NCBI GenBank assembly: GCA_944321685.1
Contig: CALUMH010000001.1
Coordinates: 62,001 to 126,000, forward strand
Length of the DNA stretch: 64,000 bases
Direction of reading: 5' to 3'
From: an uncultured Muribaculaceae bacterium
GTDB taxonomy: Bacteria > Bacteroidota > Bacteroidia > Bacteroidales > Muribaculaceae
Below are positions 47,191 through 55,424 of this stretch, piece by piece. A model generated the notes under the pieces. It ran no database searches. It had not been told where the DNA came from and saw only the letters and a program-made list of their open reading frames with translations. Every line of letters begins with the position of its first letter. Within the stretch, counting starts at the first letter, position 1. Both the position numbers and the translations under genes were made by a program.

Positions 47191-49056
47191 ATGGCAGAAA
47201 ACAAAGAAAAATTGTTCGACAAATTTCCTCCTGTTTCTACCGAGGAATGGAGAGCCAAAGTCGAAACCGACTTGAAAGGTGCCGACTTCCAAAAAAAATT
47301 AGTTTGGCGAACAAACGAAGGGTTCAACGTACAACCCATGTACCGTGCCGAGGACATAAAGGACTTGAAGACCACCGACTCGCTGCCGGGTGAATATCCC
47401 TACATCCGCGGTACACGCACCGACAACCACTGGTACATACGCCAGGAAATCACCGTTGCCGACTGCGCCGAGGCTAACGCAAAAGCCCACGAAATACTCG
47501 GCAAAGGGGTGACTTCGCTTGGCTTCAGGTTGAAGAAAAACGTGATTGCCGACGGCTTCATTGCAACATTGCTCAACGGCATCAAGCTTGATGCAACCGA
47601 AGTGAACATCACTTGCTGCCCGTCGTGCGCACTTGAAGCAGCCAAGGCTCTCGTTGATTACTTGAAAGCAAACAATGCCACCGAGACATTCCGCGGCTCG
47701 ATTGGCTTCAATCCGTTCAAGCGACTGCTCAAGCACGGTATCGACTTCCCACAAGATGTGAAAGCCGTCGCTGCCGAACTGGTGAAGACTGTGGCCGAAG
47801 TAAAAAACTTGCGGGTACTTGCCGTTGACTCGGCCATGCTAAGCAATGCAGGTGCCTACATCTACCAAGAACTCGGCTACGCACTGGCCTGGGGCAACGA
47901 GTGGATGAGTATGCTTACCGATGCCGGCATAGAACCCGACGAGGCCGGACGCCGCATCAAGTTCGACATGGGCATTTCTTCAAACTACTTTATGGAAATT
48001 GCCAAATTCCGCGCCGCACGTATGCTGTGGGCACAAATCGTCAAGCAATACGCACCCAAGTGCGACTGTGCTTGCAAGATGAATGTCCATGCCACGACAT
48101 CGGAATTCAACCAAACCATCTATGACGCTTATGTCAACCTGCTCCGCTCGCAAACCGAGTCGATGTCGGCAGCAATCGCCGGTGTAGATTCGATAACGGT
48201 GACTCCGTTTGACAAGCAATACAAGACTCCCGACGATTTCTCGGAACGCCTTGCCCGCAACCAACAATTGTTGCTCAAGGAAGAAAGCCACCTCGACCGC
48301 ATCGTCGATCCTGCCGGAGGCTCTTACTATGTGGAAACACTCACTGTCTCCATTGCCAACGAGGCATGGAAACTGTTCCTCGAAGTTGAAGACAACGGCG
48401 GCTTCTACAATCAATTAAAAGCCGGTACAGTACAAAAAGCAATCAATGAAACTTGCGACAAGCGCCATGCCGATGTTGCACGCCGCAAAGAATCGTTGCT
48501 TGGAACCAACCAATTCCCCAACTTCAACGAAATGGCTGCCGACAAGATTGAAACCGAAGGCTGCTGCGGCAAGAGCTGCGGTTGCAGCCATGACGAAAAC
48601 GGCACCGCCGTGGAAGCCCTGTGTGGCACACGTGCTGCAAGCGACTTCGAGGCTTTGCGCCTTGAAACCGAACGTTCGGGCAAGCGCCCCAAAGTGTTCA
48701 TGCTCACCATCGGCAACCTTGCAATGCGCATAGCCCGCTCGCAATTCTCGTCTAACTTCTTTGCTTGCGCAGGTTATGAAATAATCGACAACCTTGGTTT
48801 CGATACCGTGCAACAAGGCATCGATGCCGCAATGGAAAAGAAAGCCGACATCGTGGTCCTCTGCTCAAGCGACGACGAATATGCGACACTCGCTCCCGAG
48901 GCATTCAAGGCCCTCGATGGCCGCGCCGAATTTGTTGTGGCCGGAAATCCGGCTTGCGCCGACGACCTCACCAAGGAAGGTATCACCCAATTCATCCACG
49001 TTCGCAGCAACGTTCTCGACACTTTGAAGGCTTTTAACGCTAAACTATTAAAGTAA
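47191..49056 (+). CDS. mutA: Methylmalonyl-CoA mutase small subunit
   Basis: The 621-residue small (beta) subunit pairs with MutB to interconvert succinyl-CoA and methylmalonyl-CoA, the step leading to propionate. It has the N-terminal TIM-barrel domain (LYKTNEGFN-like VWRTNEGFNVQPMYR near residue 35) and a C-terminal Rossmann-like domain, but lacks the DxHxxG cobalamin motif, as expected for the non-catalytic subunit. Between the domains there is a Cys-rich linker with Cys458, Cys459, Cys463 and Cys465 plus His467, which is unusual. mutB follows after nine bases in the same operon. Confidence 0.94.
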   Translation: MAENKEKLFDKFPPVSTEEWRAKVETDLKGADFQKKLVWRTNEGFNVQPMYRAEDIKDLKTTDSLPGEYPYIRGTRTDNHWYIRQEITVADCAEANAKAHEILGKGVTSLGFRLKKNVIADGFIATLLNGIKLDATEVNITCCPSCALEAAKALVDYLKANNATETFRGSIGFNPFKRLLKHGIDFPQDVKAVAAELVKTVAEVKNLRVLAVDSAMLSNAGAYIYQELGYALAWGNEWMSMLTDAGIEPDEAGRRIKFDMGISSNYFMEIAKFRAARMLWAQIVKQYAPKCDCACKMNVHATTSEFNQTIYDAYVNLLRSQTESMSAAIAGVDSITVTPFDKQYKTPDDFSERLARNQQLLLKEESHLDRIVDPAGGSYYVETLTVSIANEAWKLFLEVEDNGGFYNQLKAGTVQKAINETCDKRHADVARRKESLLGTNQFPNFNEMAADKIETEGCCGKSCGCSHDENGTAVEALCGTRAASDFEALRLETERSGKRPKVFMLTIGNLAMRIARSQFSSNFFACAGYEIIDNLGFDTVQQGIDAAMEKKADIVVLCSSDDEYATLAPEAFKALDGRAEFVVAGNPACADDLTKEGITQFIHVRSNVLDTLKAFNAKLLK

Positions 49057-49065
49057 GACACAAGT

Positions 49066-51204
49066 ATGAGACCTAATTTCAAAAATATAGATATAGCAAA
49101 TGAAGCCTTCAACGTAAAGCATAACGCTCTTGCCGAAGGCGAAAAATGGATTACTCCCGAGCTTATCCCTGTTAAGCCCATATATACCAAGCAAGATCTC
49201 GAAGGGCTTGAACACCTCAACTACGTGGCCGGTATTCCACCCTACCTGCGCGGCCCGTACAGCTGTATGTATGCCCTGCGTCCATGGACAATACGCCAGT
49301 ATGCAGGCTTCTCAACGGCAGCCGAATCCAATGCTTTCTACCGTCGCAACCTTGCTTCGGGGCAAAAGGGGTTGTCGGTGGCATTCGACCTTCCCACTCA
49401 CCGTGGATACAACGCCGATAACCCACGTGTCGTAGGCGACGTGGGCAAGGCAGGTGTATCGATATGCTCGCTCGACGACATGAAGGTACTTTTCGATGGT
49501 ATCCCATTGAACAAGATGTCGGTGTCTATGACCATGAACGGTGCCGTGCTCCCCATCCTTGCATTCTACATCAATGCAGGGCTTGAACAAGGCGCAAAAC
49601 TCGAAGAAATGGCCGGAACCATACAGAACGACATCCTCAAGGAATTTATGGTGCGCAACACATATATATATCCGCCTAAATTCTCGATGAAGATCATCGC
49701 CGACATCTTTGAATACACTTCACAAAATATGCCCAAGTTCAACTCGATATCCATCTCGGGTTACCATATGCAGGAAGCCGGTGCAACAGCCGACATAGAA
49801 CTTGCCTACACTCTTGCCGACGGTCTTGAATACATCCGCGCCGGTATCAATGCAGGTATGTCGATCGACGCTTTCGCTCCGCGCCTTTCATTCTTCTGGG
49901 CCATCGGCATGAACTTCTTCATGGAAATCGCCAAGATGAGGGCTGCACGTATGCTGTGGGCAAAGATTGTAAAGGAATTCGGCCCGACCAATCCCAAGTC
50001 GCTCGCATTGCGTACGCACTGCCAAACTTCGGGCTGGTCGCTCACCGAGCAAGACCCGTTCAACAATGTCGGCCGTACTTGTATCGAGGCAATGGGCGCA
50101 GCATTGGGACACACTCAGTCGCTCCACACCAACGCACTCGACGAGGCCATCGCTTTGCCAACCGACTTCTCGGCTCGTATCGCCCGTAATACGCAAATCT
50201 ACATCCAAGAAGAAACCTATGTCACCAAGGAAATCGACCCATGGGCAGGTTCTTACTATGTGGAAGCTCTTACCAACGAGATTGCCCACAAGGCTTGGGA
50301 ACACATCCAAGAGATAGAAAAACTGGGCGGCATGGCAAAGGCTATCGAAACAGGTATTCCGAAGATGCGCATCGAAGAAGCCGCAGCACGCACTCAGGCC
50401 CGCATCGACTCGGGCAACCAAACCATCGTCGGCGTGAACAAATACCGTTTGGAAAAAGAAGCTCCCATCGATATCCTCGAAATCGACAATACCGAGGTTC
50501 GCAAGGAACAAATCGAGCGGCTTGAACAACTCAAGGCCAACCGCGATGAAAAAGCCGTTGAAAAAGCTCTCGACGACATCACCCATTGCGTGGAAACAGG
50601 CGAAGGCAACTTGCTCGACCTTGCTGTCAAAGCCGCAGCCGTGCGTGCATCGTTGGGTGAAATATCCGATGCCTGCGAGAAAGTTGTAGGACGTTATAAA
50701 GCTGTAATTAAAACTATATCAGGCGTGTACTCAGCAGAAACAAAGAACGACCCATACTTTGAAAAGGCAAAACAGATGACTGCCGAATTTGCCAAGAAAG
50801 AAGGTCGCCAACCGCGTATAATGATCGCAAAAATGGGTCAGGACGGCCATGACCGTGGCGCAAAGGTTGTTGCAACCGGATACGCCGATTGTGGTTTCGA
50901 TGTTGACATGGGCCCGCTGTTCCAAACTCCGGCCGAAGCGGCACGTCAGGCTGTCGAAAACGACGTACACGTGCTTGGCGTTTCATCGTTGGCCGCAGGG
51001 CACAAGACATTGATACCGCAAGTTATCGATGAACTGAAGAAACTCGGCCGCGAAGATATCGTCATCATCGCCGGCGGTGTAATTCCGGTACAAGATTACG
51101 ACTTCCTGTATAAAGCAGGCGTTGCCGCAATCTTCGGCCCCGGCAGTTCCATCACAAAGGCAGCTTGCGAAATAATGGAAATCCTCAATAACACCGAGGA
51201 ATAA
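49066..51204 (+). CDS. mutB: Methylmalonyl-CoA mutase large (catalytic) subunit
   Basis: The 712-residue alpha subunit binds adenosylcobalamin and carries out the radical rearrangement of succinyl-CoA to methylmalonyl-CoA. The TIM-barrel substrate domain ([37 protein letters not shown]) is intact. The C-terminal B12 domain has [13 protein letters not shown] with the cobalt-binding His595 and the later [12 protein letters not shown] loop. With mutA it forms the propionate/succinate route typical of gut Bacteroidota. A terminator follows at 51223-51259. Confidence 0.97.
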   Translation: MRPNFKNIDIANEAFNVKHNALAEGEKWITPELIPVKPIYTKQDLEGLEHLNYVAGIPPYLRGPYSCMYALRPWTIRQYAGFSTAAESNAFYRRNLASGQKGLSVAFDLPTHRGYNADNPRVVGDVGKAGVSICSLDDMKVLFDGIPLNKMSVSMTMNGAVLPILAFYINAGLEQGAKLEEMAGTIQNDILKEFMVRNTYIYPPKFSMKIIADIFEYTSQNMPKFNSISISGYHMQEAGATADIELAYTLADGLEYIRAGINAGMSIDAFAPRLSFFWAIGMNFFMEIAKMRAARMLWAKIVKEFGPTNPKSLALRTHCQTSGWSLTEQDPFNNVGRTCIEAMGAALGHTQSLHTNALDEAIALPTDFSARIARNTQIYIQEETYVTKEIDPWAGSYYVEALTNEIAHKAWEHIQEIEKLGGMAKAIETGIPKMRIEEAAARTQARIDSGNQTIVGVNKYRLEKEAPIDILEIDNTEVRKEQIERLEQLKANRDEKAVEKALDDITHCVETGEGNLLDLAVKAAAVRASLGEISDACEKVVGRYKAVIKTISGVYSAETKNDPYFEKAKQMTAEFAKKEGRQPRIMIAKMGQDGHDRGAKVVATGYADCGFDVDMGPLFQTPAEAARQAVENDVHVLGVSSLAAGHKTLIPQVIDELKKLGREDIVIIAGGVIPVQDYDFLYKAGVAAIFGPGSSITKAACEIMEILNNTEE

Positions 51205-51222
51205 TCCACATTCTTAAACCAC

Positions 51223-51259
51223 AAAAAATGGGAGCCTCTCTTTACGGCTCCCATTTTTT
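51223..51259 (+). terminator. Terminator after mutB
   Basis: ATGGGAGCC (51228-51236) pairs with GGCTCCCAT (51246-51254), flanked by an A-run and followed by six T. Confidence 0.9.
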
Positions 51260-51324
51260 ATACCGCGTTCCAATCCGATTGGCTTACGCATAAACCTTAC
51301 CTGCTCAAATTCATGCGGGCATGA

Positions 51325-51356
51325 TTTGCATTTGCGCTCGACTTGCACTATCTTTG
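51325..51356 (+). promoter_or_regulatory. Bacteroidota-type promoter of glnS
   Basis: TTTG (51325-51328) is followed after exactly 20 bases by TATCTTTG (51349-51356), a full match to the consensus. The leader to the ATG at 51404 is about 40 bases. Confidence 0.75.
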
Positions 51357-51403
51357 CCGCATTAATAAAAATAGCTATTGTTTTATAATTTTATTTTTGA
51401 CAA

Positions 51404-53116
51404 ATGGCAGAGATTTCAGACAACAATAATGCCGAACCACGGAAAAATTTAAATTTCGTAGAACAAATAGTTGCCGACGACTTGGCCGCAGGCAAAAACG
51501 GCGGAAGGCTTAACACCCGTTTCCCGCCCGAGCCTAACGGATACTTGCACATAGGACACGCAAAGGCTATATGCATGGACTTCGGCGTTGCAGAAAAATT
51601 CGGCGGCACCTGCAATTTACGTTTCGATGACACTAATCCCACAAAAGAAGATGTAGAATATGTGGAATCAATCAAGGAAGACATTCATTGGCTTGGTTTT
51701 GACTGGGGCAACCGCGAATATTATGCGTCGGACTATTTCCCGAAATTATTTGACCTCGCAATACGTCTTATAAAAGAAGGCAAGGCATACGTCGATGACC
51801 AATCCTCGGAAGAGATTGCCGCACAAAAAGGTACGCCGACAACTCCGGGGCAAAACAGCCCATACCGTAACCGTTCGGTTGAAGAAAACCTCGACCTTTT
51901 CATGCGTATGAATGCCGGAGAATTTGAAGAAGGTTCTCGCGTATTACGTGCAAAAATCGACATGGCTTCGTCCAATATGCACTTCCGCGACCCCATCATG
52001 TATCGCATTATCAAGACTCCACACCATCGCACGGGTACCACGTGGAAAGTTTATCCGATGTATGACTTCGCACACGGACAAAGCGACTTCTTCGAGGGTG
52101 TCACACATTCGATATGTACACTCGAATTTGTACCCCACCGTCCGCTATATGATTACTTTATCGACATGATTGCCGATGAAAGTTACCGCCCACGCCAAAT
52201 CGAATTTAACCGTCTCAACCTTACTTACACGGTGATGAGCAAGCGCAAATTGCTGCAATTGGTCAAAGAGGGGTTGGTATCAGGCTGGAACGACCCGCGA
52301 ATGCCCACCATTTGCGGTCTGCGCCGACGCGGTTACACTCCCGAATCGATAAAGGCTTTCATCGATGCCATCGGATACACCAAATATGAGGCACTCAACG
52401 ACATCTCGTTGCTCGAACACAGCATACGCGAAGACCTGAACAAGCGCGCCAACCGCGTGAGCGCAGTCATCGACCCTGTAAAAGTGATAATCACCAATTA
52501 TCCCGAAGGGCAAACCGAGATGCTCACAATCGAAAACAATCCCGAAGATGCCGAGGCCGGAACACACGAAATGCCGTTCTCCCGGGAAATATACATCGAG
52601 CGTGCCGACTTCATGGAAAATCCGCCGAAAAAGTTCTTCCGTCTCGCTCCCGACCGTGAAGTGCGCTTGAAAGCCGGTTACATAATCAAGTGCACAGGTT
52701 TCAAGAAAAATGCCGATGGAAACATCGAGGAAATATATTGCGAATTCGACCCCGAGTCGAAGAGCGGTATGCCCGGCTCGATGCGCAAGGTGAAAGGCAC
52801 GTTGCACTGGGTATCGGTGGCACATTGCAAAAATGCCGAAGTCCGATTGTATGACCGTCTTTTCAGCTGCGAAAACCCTGCAGAGGAAAAAGACCGTGAC
52901 TTCCGCGAACTGCTCAATCCCGATTCGCTTAAAGTGGTTGATAACGTGAAAATTGAACCATACCTTGCCGAAACTGCCCATGTGGGCGACCACTACCAAT
53001 TCCAACGCACAGGTTATTTCACGGTTGACCCCGACTCCACGGCCGAAAAAATAGTATTCAACCGCACCATCTCGCTAAAAGACAGCTGGGCAAAAGAACA
53101 AAACAAAAACAATTAA
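51404..53116 (+). CDS. glnS: Glutamine--tRNA ligase
   Basis: This class I synthetase charges tRNA-Gln. The 570-residue protein has the HIGH motif in [13 protein letters not shown], the KMSKS-like VMSKRKL motif, the GlnRS-type [13 protein letters not shown] start and the C-terminal anticodon-binding beta-barrels (from about 345). Presence of AsnRS and GlnRS in the same window shows direct charging of both amides. The first 20 residues ([15 protein letters not shown]) are unconserved. It is preceded by a good promoter and followed by a terminator. Confidence 0.97.
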   Translation: MAEISDNNNAEPRKNLNFVEQIVADDLAAGKNGGRLNTRFPPEPNGYLHIGHAKAICMDFGVAEKFGGTCNLRFDDTNPTKEDVEYVESIKEDIHWLGFDWGNREYYASDYFPKLFDLAIRLIKEGKAYVDDQSSEEIAAQKGTPTTPGQNSPYRNRSVEENLDLFMRMNAGEFEEGSRVLRAKIDMASSNMHFRDPIMYRIIKTPHHRTGTTWKVYPMYDFAHGQSDFFEGVTHSICTLEFVPHRPLYDYFIDMIADESYRPRQIEFNRLNLTYTVMSKRKLLQLVKEGLVSGWNDPRMPTICGLRRRGYTPESIKAFIDAIGYTKYEALNDISLLEHSIREDLNKRANRVSAVIDPVKVIITNYPEGQTEMLTIENNPEDAEAGTHEMPFSREIYIERADFMENPPKKFFRLAPDREVRLKAGYIIKCTGFKKNADGNIEEIYCEFDPESKSGMPGSMRKVKGTLHWVSVAHCKNAEVRLYDRLFSCENPAEEKDRDFRELLNPDSLKVVDNVKIEPYLAETAHVGDHYQFQRTGYFTVDPDSTAEKIVFNRTISLKDSWAKEQNKNN

Positions 53117-53140
53117 TAATTCACTTTTTGAAATGTATTT

Positions 53141-53190
53141 AACCCCGGTTACTGTGCCAATATATGCCACACGTAACCGGGGTTGATTTT
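53141..53190 (+). terminator. Terminator after glnS
   Basis: AACCCCGGTTAC (53141-53152) pairs perfectly with GTAACCGGGGTT (53173-53184) around a 20-base loop, followed by GATTTTTA. It lies between the convergent glnS and prmA genes. Confidence 0.82.
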
Positions 53191-53204
53191 TATAGCTCTA
53201 ATTC

Positions 53205-54050
53205 CTAATTTTTGACTAACTTCAGCATCGTCCAGCGATTTTTTTCGTTGTATAACACTTGTGACAAACCGAGCGGAGCGGCTGCCTGCATCACCACAGG
53301 AATATCTTCGACATAAAACCCGCTAAGCAACATGGTTCCTCCCGGCTTTAAAGCTTTCACATAACGGTCTATGTCACCTGCAATAATATTACGGTTTATA
53401 TTGGCAAAAAGGAAATCGGCAGCTTCCATTCCGACAAGCAACGACGCATCACCATGTAATAATTTCACATTGCCTGCGTTATTCAGCCCCACATTCTCAA
53501 TGGCATTACGATAAGCGTCTTCATCAATTTCTATTCCTGCAACACAGCCTGCACCACGCATCGAGGCAAGAATGGCAAGAATTCCCGTACCGGTACCCAT
53601 ATCTATCACCGAACGCCCTCTTACATCTTCCCTCAATATTTGTTCCACCATAAGGCTCGTAGTCTCATGGTGCCCTGTGCCGAATGCCATCTTAGGGTCG
53701 ATAACTATTTCATATTCAAGTTTCGGATAATCGGTGTGGAATGTGCTGTGTATCACACACCGGTCGGCAATGGTCATGGGCTTGAAATAATTCTTCTCCC
53801 ACTCCTCATTCCAGTTCCTGCCTTTAATTTCCTCCACACTCCATGTCACTGCAGCTGTTACACCCGATTCCTCCACCGCCGCTTTTACGGCATCGGCATT
53901 AAAAATCTTTTCGGGTATATAAGCATCGGTTCCATCGGCTGTAGGCTCAAAGCATTCATAGCCGTAATCGGCAAGCGCGGCAACAAGTATATCGGCTTGC
54001 ATTTCATCGTATGGTGACAATCTAAATGTCACCTTCACATAATCATTCAT
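53205..54050 (-). CDS. prmA: Ribosomal protein L11 methyltransferase
   Basis: A SAM-dependent methyltransferase of 281 residues that methylates ribosomal protein L11. The N-terminal substrate-binding part (about 1-100) leads into a class I methyltransferase domain with the SAM motif VIDMGTGTGILAILA, preceded by the PrmA-type KMAFGTGHHETTSLM and followed by FANINRNII, which matches the NANI/NPPY-type post-II motif. Its start overlaps the stop of the next-upstream small gene by four bases (54047-54050), so it is the last gene of a minus-strand cluster. Confidence 0.93.
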   Translation of the reverse strand: MNDYVKVTFRLSPYDEMQADILVAALADYGYECFEPTADGTDAYIPEKIFNADAVKAAVEESGVTAAVTWSVEEIKGRNWNEEWEKNYFKPMTIADRCVIHSTFHTDYPKLEYEIVIDPKMAFGTGHHETTSLMVEQILREDVRGRSVIDMGTGTGILAILASMRGAGCVAGIEIDEDAYRNAIENVGLNNAGNVKLLHGDASLLVGMEAADFLFANINRNIIAGDIDRYVKALKPGGTMLLSGFYVEDIPVVMQAAAPLGLSQVLYNEKNRWTMLKLVKN

Positions 54051-54358
54051 CGTCTTTTCCCTTTAAACGACCGCCATAAGTTTATGGCAGTCCTGACTGA
54101 TTTATAACCAATGATCAAGTAATTGAAATATTTCAACTTCCCGGTAAACCGTTTGCCCTTTGTACCGAGCAGGCGCGATTTAGTTTCGGCCAACGACCCT
54201 GTCGCAGCCTTGAACGACTCGGCAAGCCTGCCCTTTTGCATTTCGAGCTTCACAAGAGCCACTGCCCGGCGATACTTCAATTCATCGATGGTGTAACCGC
54301 GCCATTCCTGTTTTGCATTGCCATCGATCAACTTATTTTCGGTGCTTTCTGTTACCAT
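54047..54358 (-). CDS. Conserved small protein of unknown function
   Basis: The 103-residue protein has no signal peptide and no strong membrane helix; it is basic at the C-terminus (NLWRSFKGKRR), with a mildly hydrophobic stretch FNYLIIGYKSVRTAIN. The N-terminal half (YTIDELKYRRAVALVKLEMQKGRLAESF) looks alpha-helical. I do not recognise a family. Its position between the holin-like gene (8 bases) and prmA (4-base overlap) supports that it is real and that it may belong with the membrane protein. Confidence 0.7.
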   Translation of the reverse strand: MVTESTENKLIDGNAKQEWRGYTIDELKYRRAVALVKLEMQKGRLAESFKAATGSLAETKSRLLGTKGKRFTGKLKYFNYLIIGYKSVRTAINLWRSFKGKRR

Positions 54359-54366
54359 TCTGCCTA

Positions 54367-54708
54367 TTATTTTTTATCAAGAAACAATCGGGTTACAAAT
54401 CGCGTTACCGGGTCGATTATGAGCCGTTTCCTGAAAGCATAAACCACCAACAGCAATACGGCAAATACACCGCCCACAATCAAGTAAGCCGCCCATTCTG
54501 CACCCACCCAAAGTTCCAAAACACTTGCAAGAGCAAACGACAAGTAAAAAAGTGCGCAAGCACACAAAAGGCCGAACACAAGCACAACCGCAATAGCCGA
54601 AAGCAACAATGAGCATTTCTCCACAGCAGTAAGCCGTGTATAGTCGATTTGCAAACGGAAATACTTTTTAAGTTCTTCCCACAACCTAATATATTGGTTT
54701 TCAGCCAT
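54367..54708 (-). CDS. Holin-like two-helix membrane protein
   Basis: The 113-residue protein has a helical N-terminus (LWEELKKYFRLQIDYTRL), then two long hydrophobic helices (about 35-60 and 68-92) and a basic end (RLFLDKK). This layout matches the Phage_holin_3_6/DUF1469-type family, which in bacteria is often encoded beside YtxH genes and is not phage-linked. Its role is probably in envelope or stress adaptation, but no activity is known. Confidence 0.75.
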   Translation of the reverse strand: MAENQYIRLWEELKKYFRLQIDYTRLTAVEKCSLLLSAIAVVLVFGLLCACALFYLSFALASVLELWVGAEWAAYLIVGGVFAVLLLVVYAFRKRLIIDPVTRFVTRLFLDKK

Positions 54709-54774
54709 AATATTTCAATTAATTAAACTTCGCCGGCAATAAGCCTCCACCGCCCATCGCCGTCAACCACACAT

Positions 54775-54845
54775 AAAAAATATTATGGCACCTTCCTACA
54801 ACGCGCTTCACACAACCAGCACATTTCCACAAGCTGCCATAATAT
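54775..54845 (-). terminator. Long-loop terminator after the first YtxH gene
   Basis: ATATTATGGCA (54780-54790) pairs perfectly with TGCCATAATAT (54835-54845) around a 44-base loop. On the minus strand the stem is followed by a T-run (A-run at 54775-54780), placed after the YtxH stop at 54876. Confidence 0.6.
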
Positions 54846-54875
54846 CGTTATTATTTTGGAGTTGAATACACCGTG

Positions 54876-55070
54876 TTATTCCACCTCTCCGGCAATTTGG
54901 TCAACGAGTTCTTCAACCTCGTCGTCGCTGAAGTCTATGCCATGCTCTTTGAGTTTATTTTTTATGCGGGCACGCAATTCCACTCCCTTTTCAGGTGCAA
55001 ACAACAAAGCTGCGGCACAACCCACTACAGCACCGCCAAGGAACGCATACAAAATTCCAATGTTTTTCAT
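54876..55070 (-). CDS. YtxH-family small membrane protein
   Basis: The 64-residue protein has a hydrophobic N-terminal helix with glycine/alanine packing (AFLGGAVVGCAAALLFAPEKG) and an acidic, helical C-terminal part (DDEVEELVDQIAGEVE). The GG-x-x-G-x-x-x-x-LLFAP motif is the YtxH signature. The family is linked to general stress in other bacteria; the role here is unknown. It is a paralogue of the next gene, 35 bases upstream. Confidence 0.8.
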   Translation of the reverse strand: MKNIGILYAFLGGAVVGCAAALLFAPEKGVELRARIKNKLKEHGIDFSDDEVEELVDQIAGEVE

Positions 55071-55105
55071 TTTTCTACCTCCTTTATCCTTAATTTCTTA
55101 TTATA

Positions 55106-55291
55106 CTATTCGGCTACTTCGGCAGCCAACTCGTCAATTTCCTCTTTTTTCAGCTTTATGCCTTTCTCCTTAAGGTATTGGGCAATTTTGCTGCGAGTGG
55201 TAGTTCCACTTTCAGGTGCGAAAAGCAACCCTACGGCAGCACCGGCAATGGCACCGCCGATGACAGCCAAAACAATGTGCAAAGGTTTCAT
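55106..55291 (-). CDS. YtxH-family small membrane protein (second copy)
   Basis: The 61-residue protein has the same layout as its neighbour: hydrophobic helix (VIGGAIAGAAVGLLFAPESG) followed by a charged helix (KKEEIDELAAEVAE). The two share the GLLFAP/LLFAPE motif and C-terminal pattern, so they look like an old tandem duplication. They are probably co-transcribed on the minus strand. Confidence 0.8.
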   Translation of the reverse strand: MKPLHIVLAVIGGAIAGAAVGLLFAPESGTTTRSKIAQYLKEKGIKLKKEEIDELAAEVAE

Positions 55292-55424
55292 AATCGTTTA
55301 TTTTTAGTTACACAAATCTGCCTCACACAACCGAGGCACAGGTTTAATGATATAAATTTACTAATTGCAAGGCACATATCCAAGCCAAGCCATATAATTT
55401 TAATCTTAATTAGCAATTGGCACC

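Noticed and set aside
54367..54708. Prophage remnant suggested by the holin-like protein
   Set aside because: No other phage gene is nearby, and holin-like proteins next to YtxH genes are common chromosomal genes in Bacteroidota.
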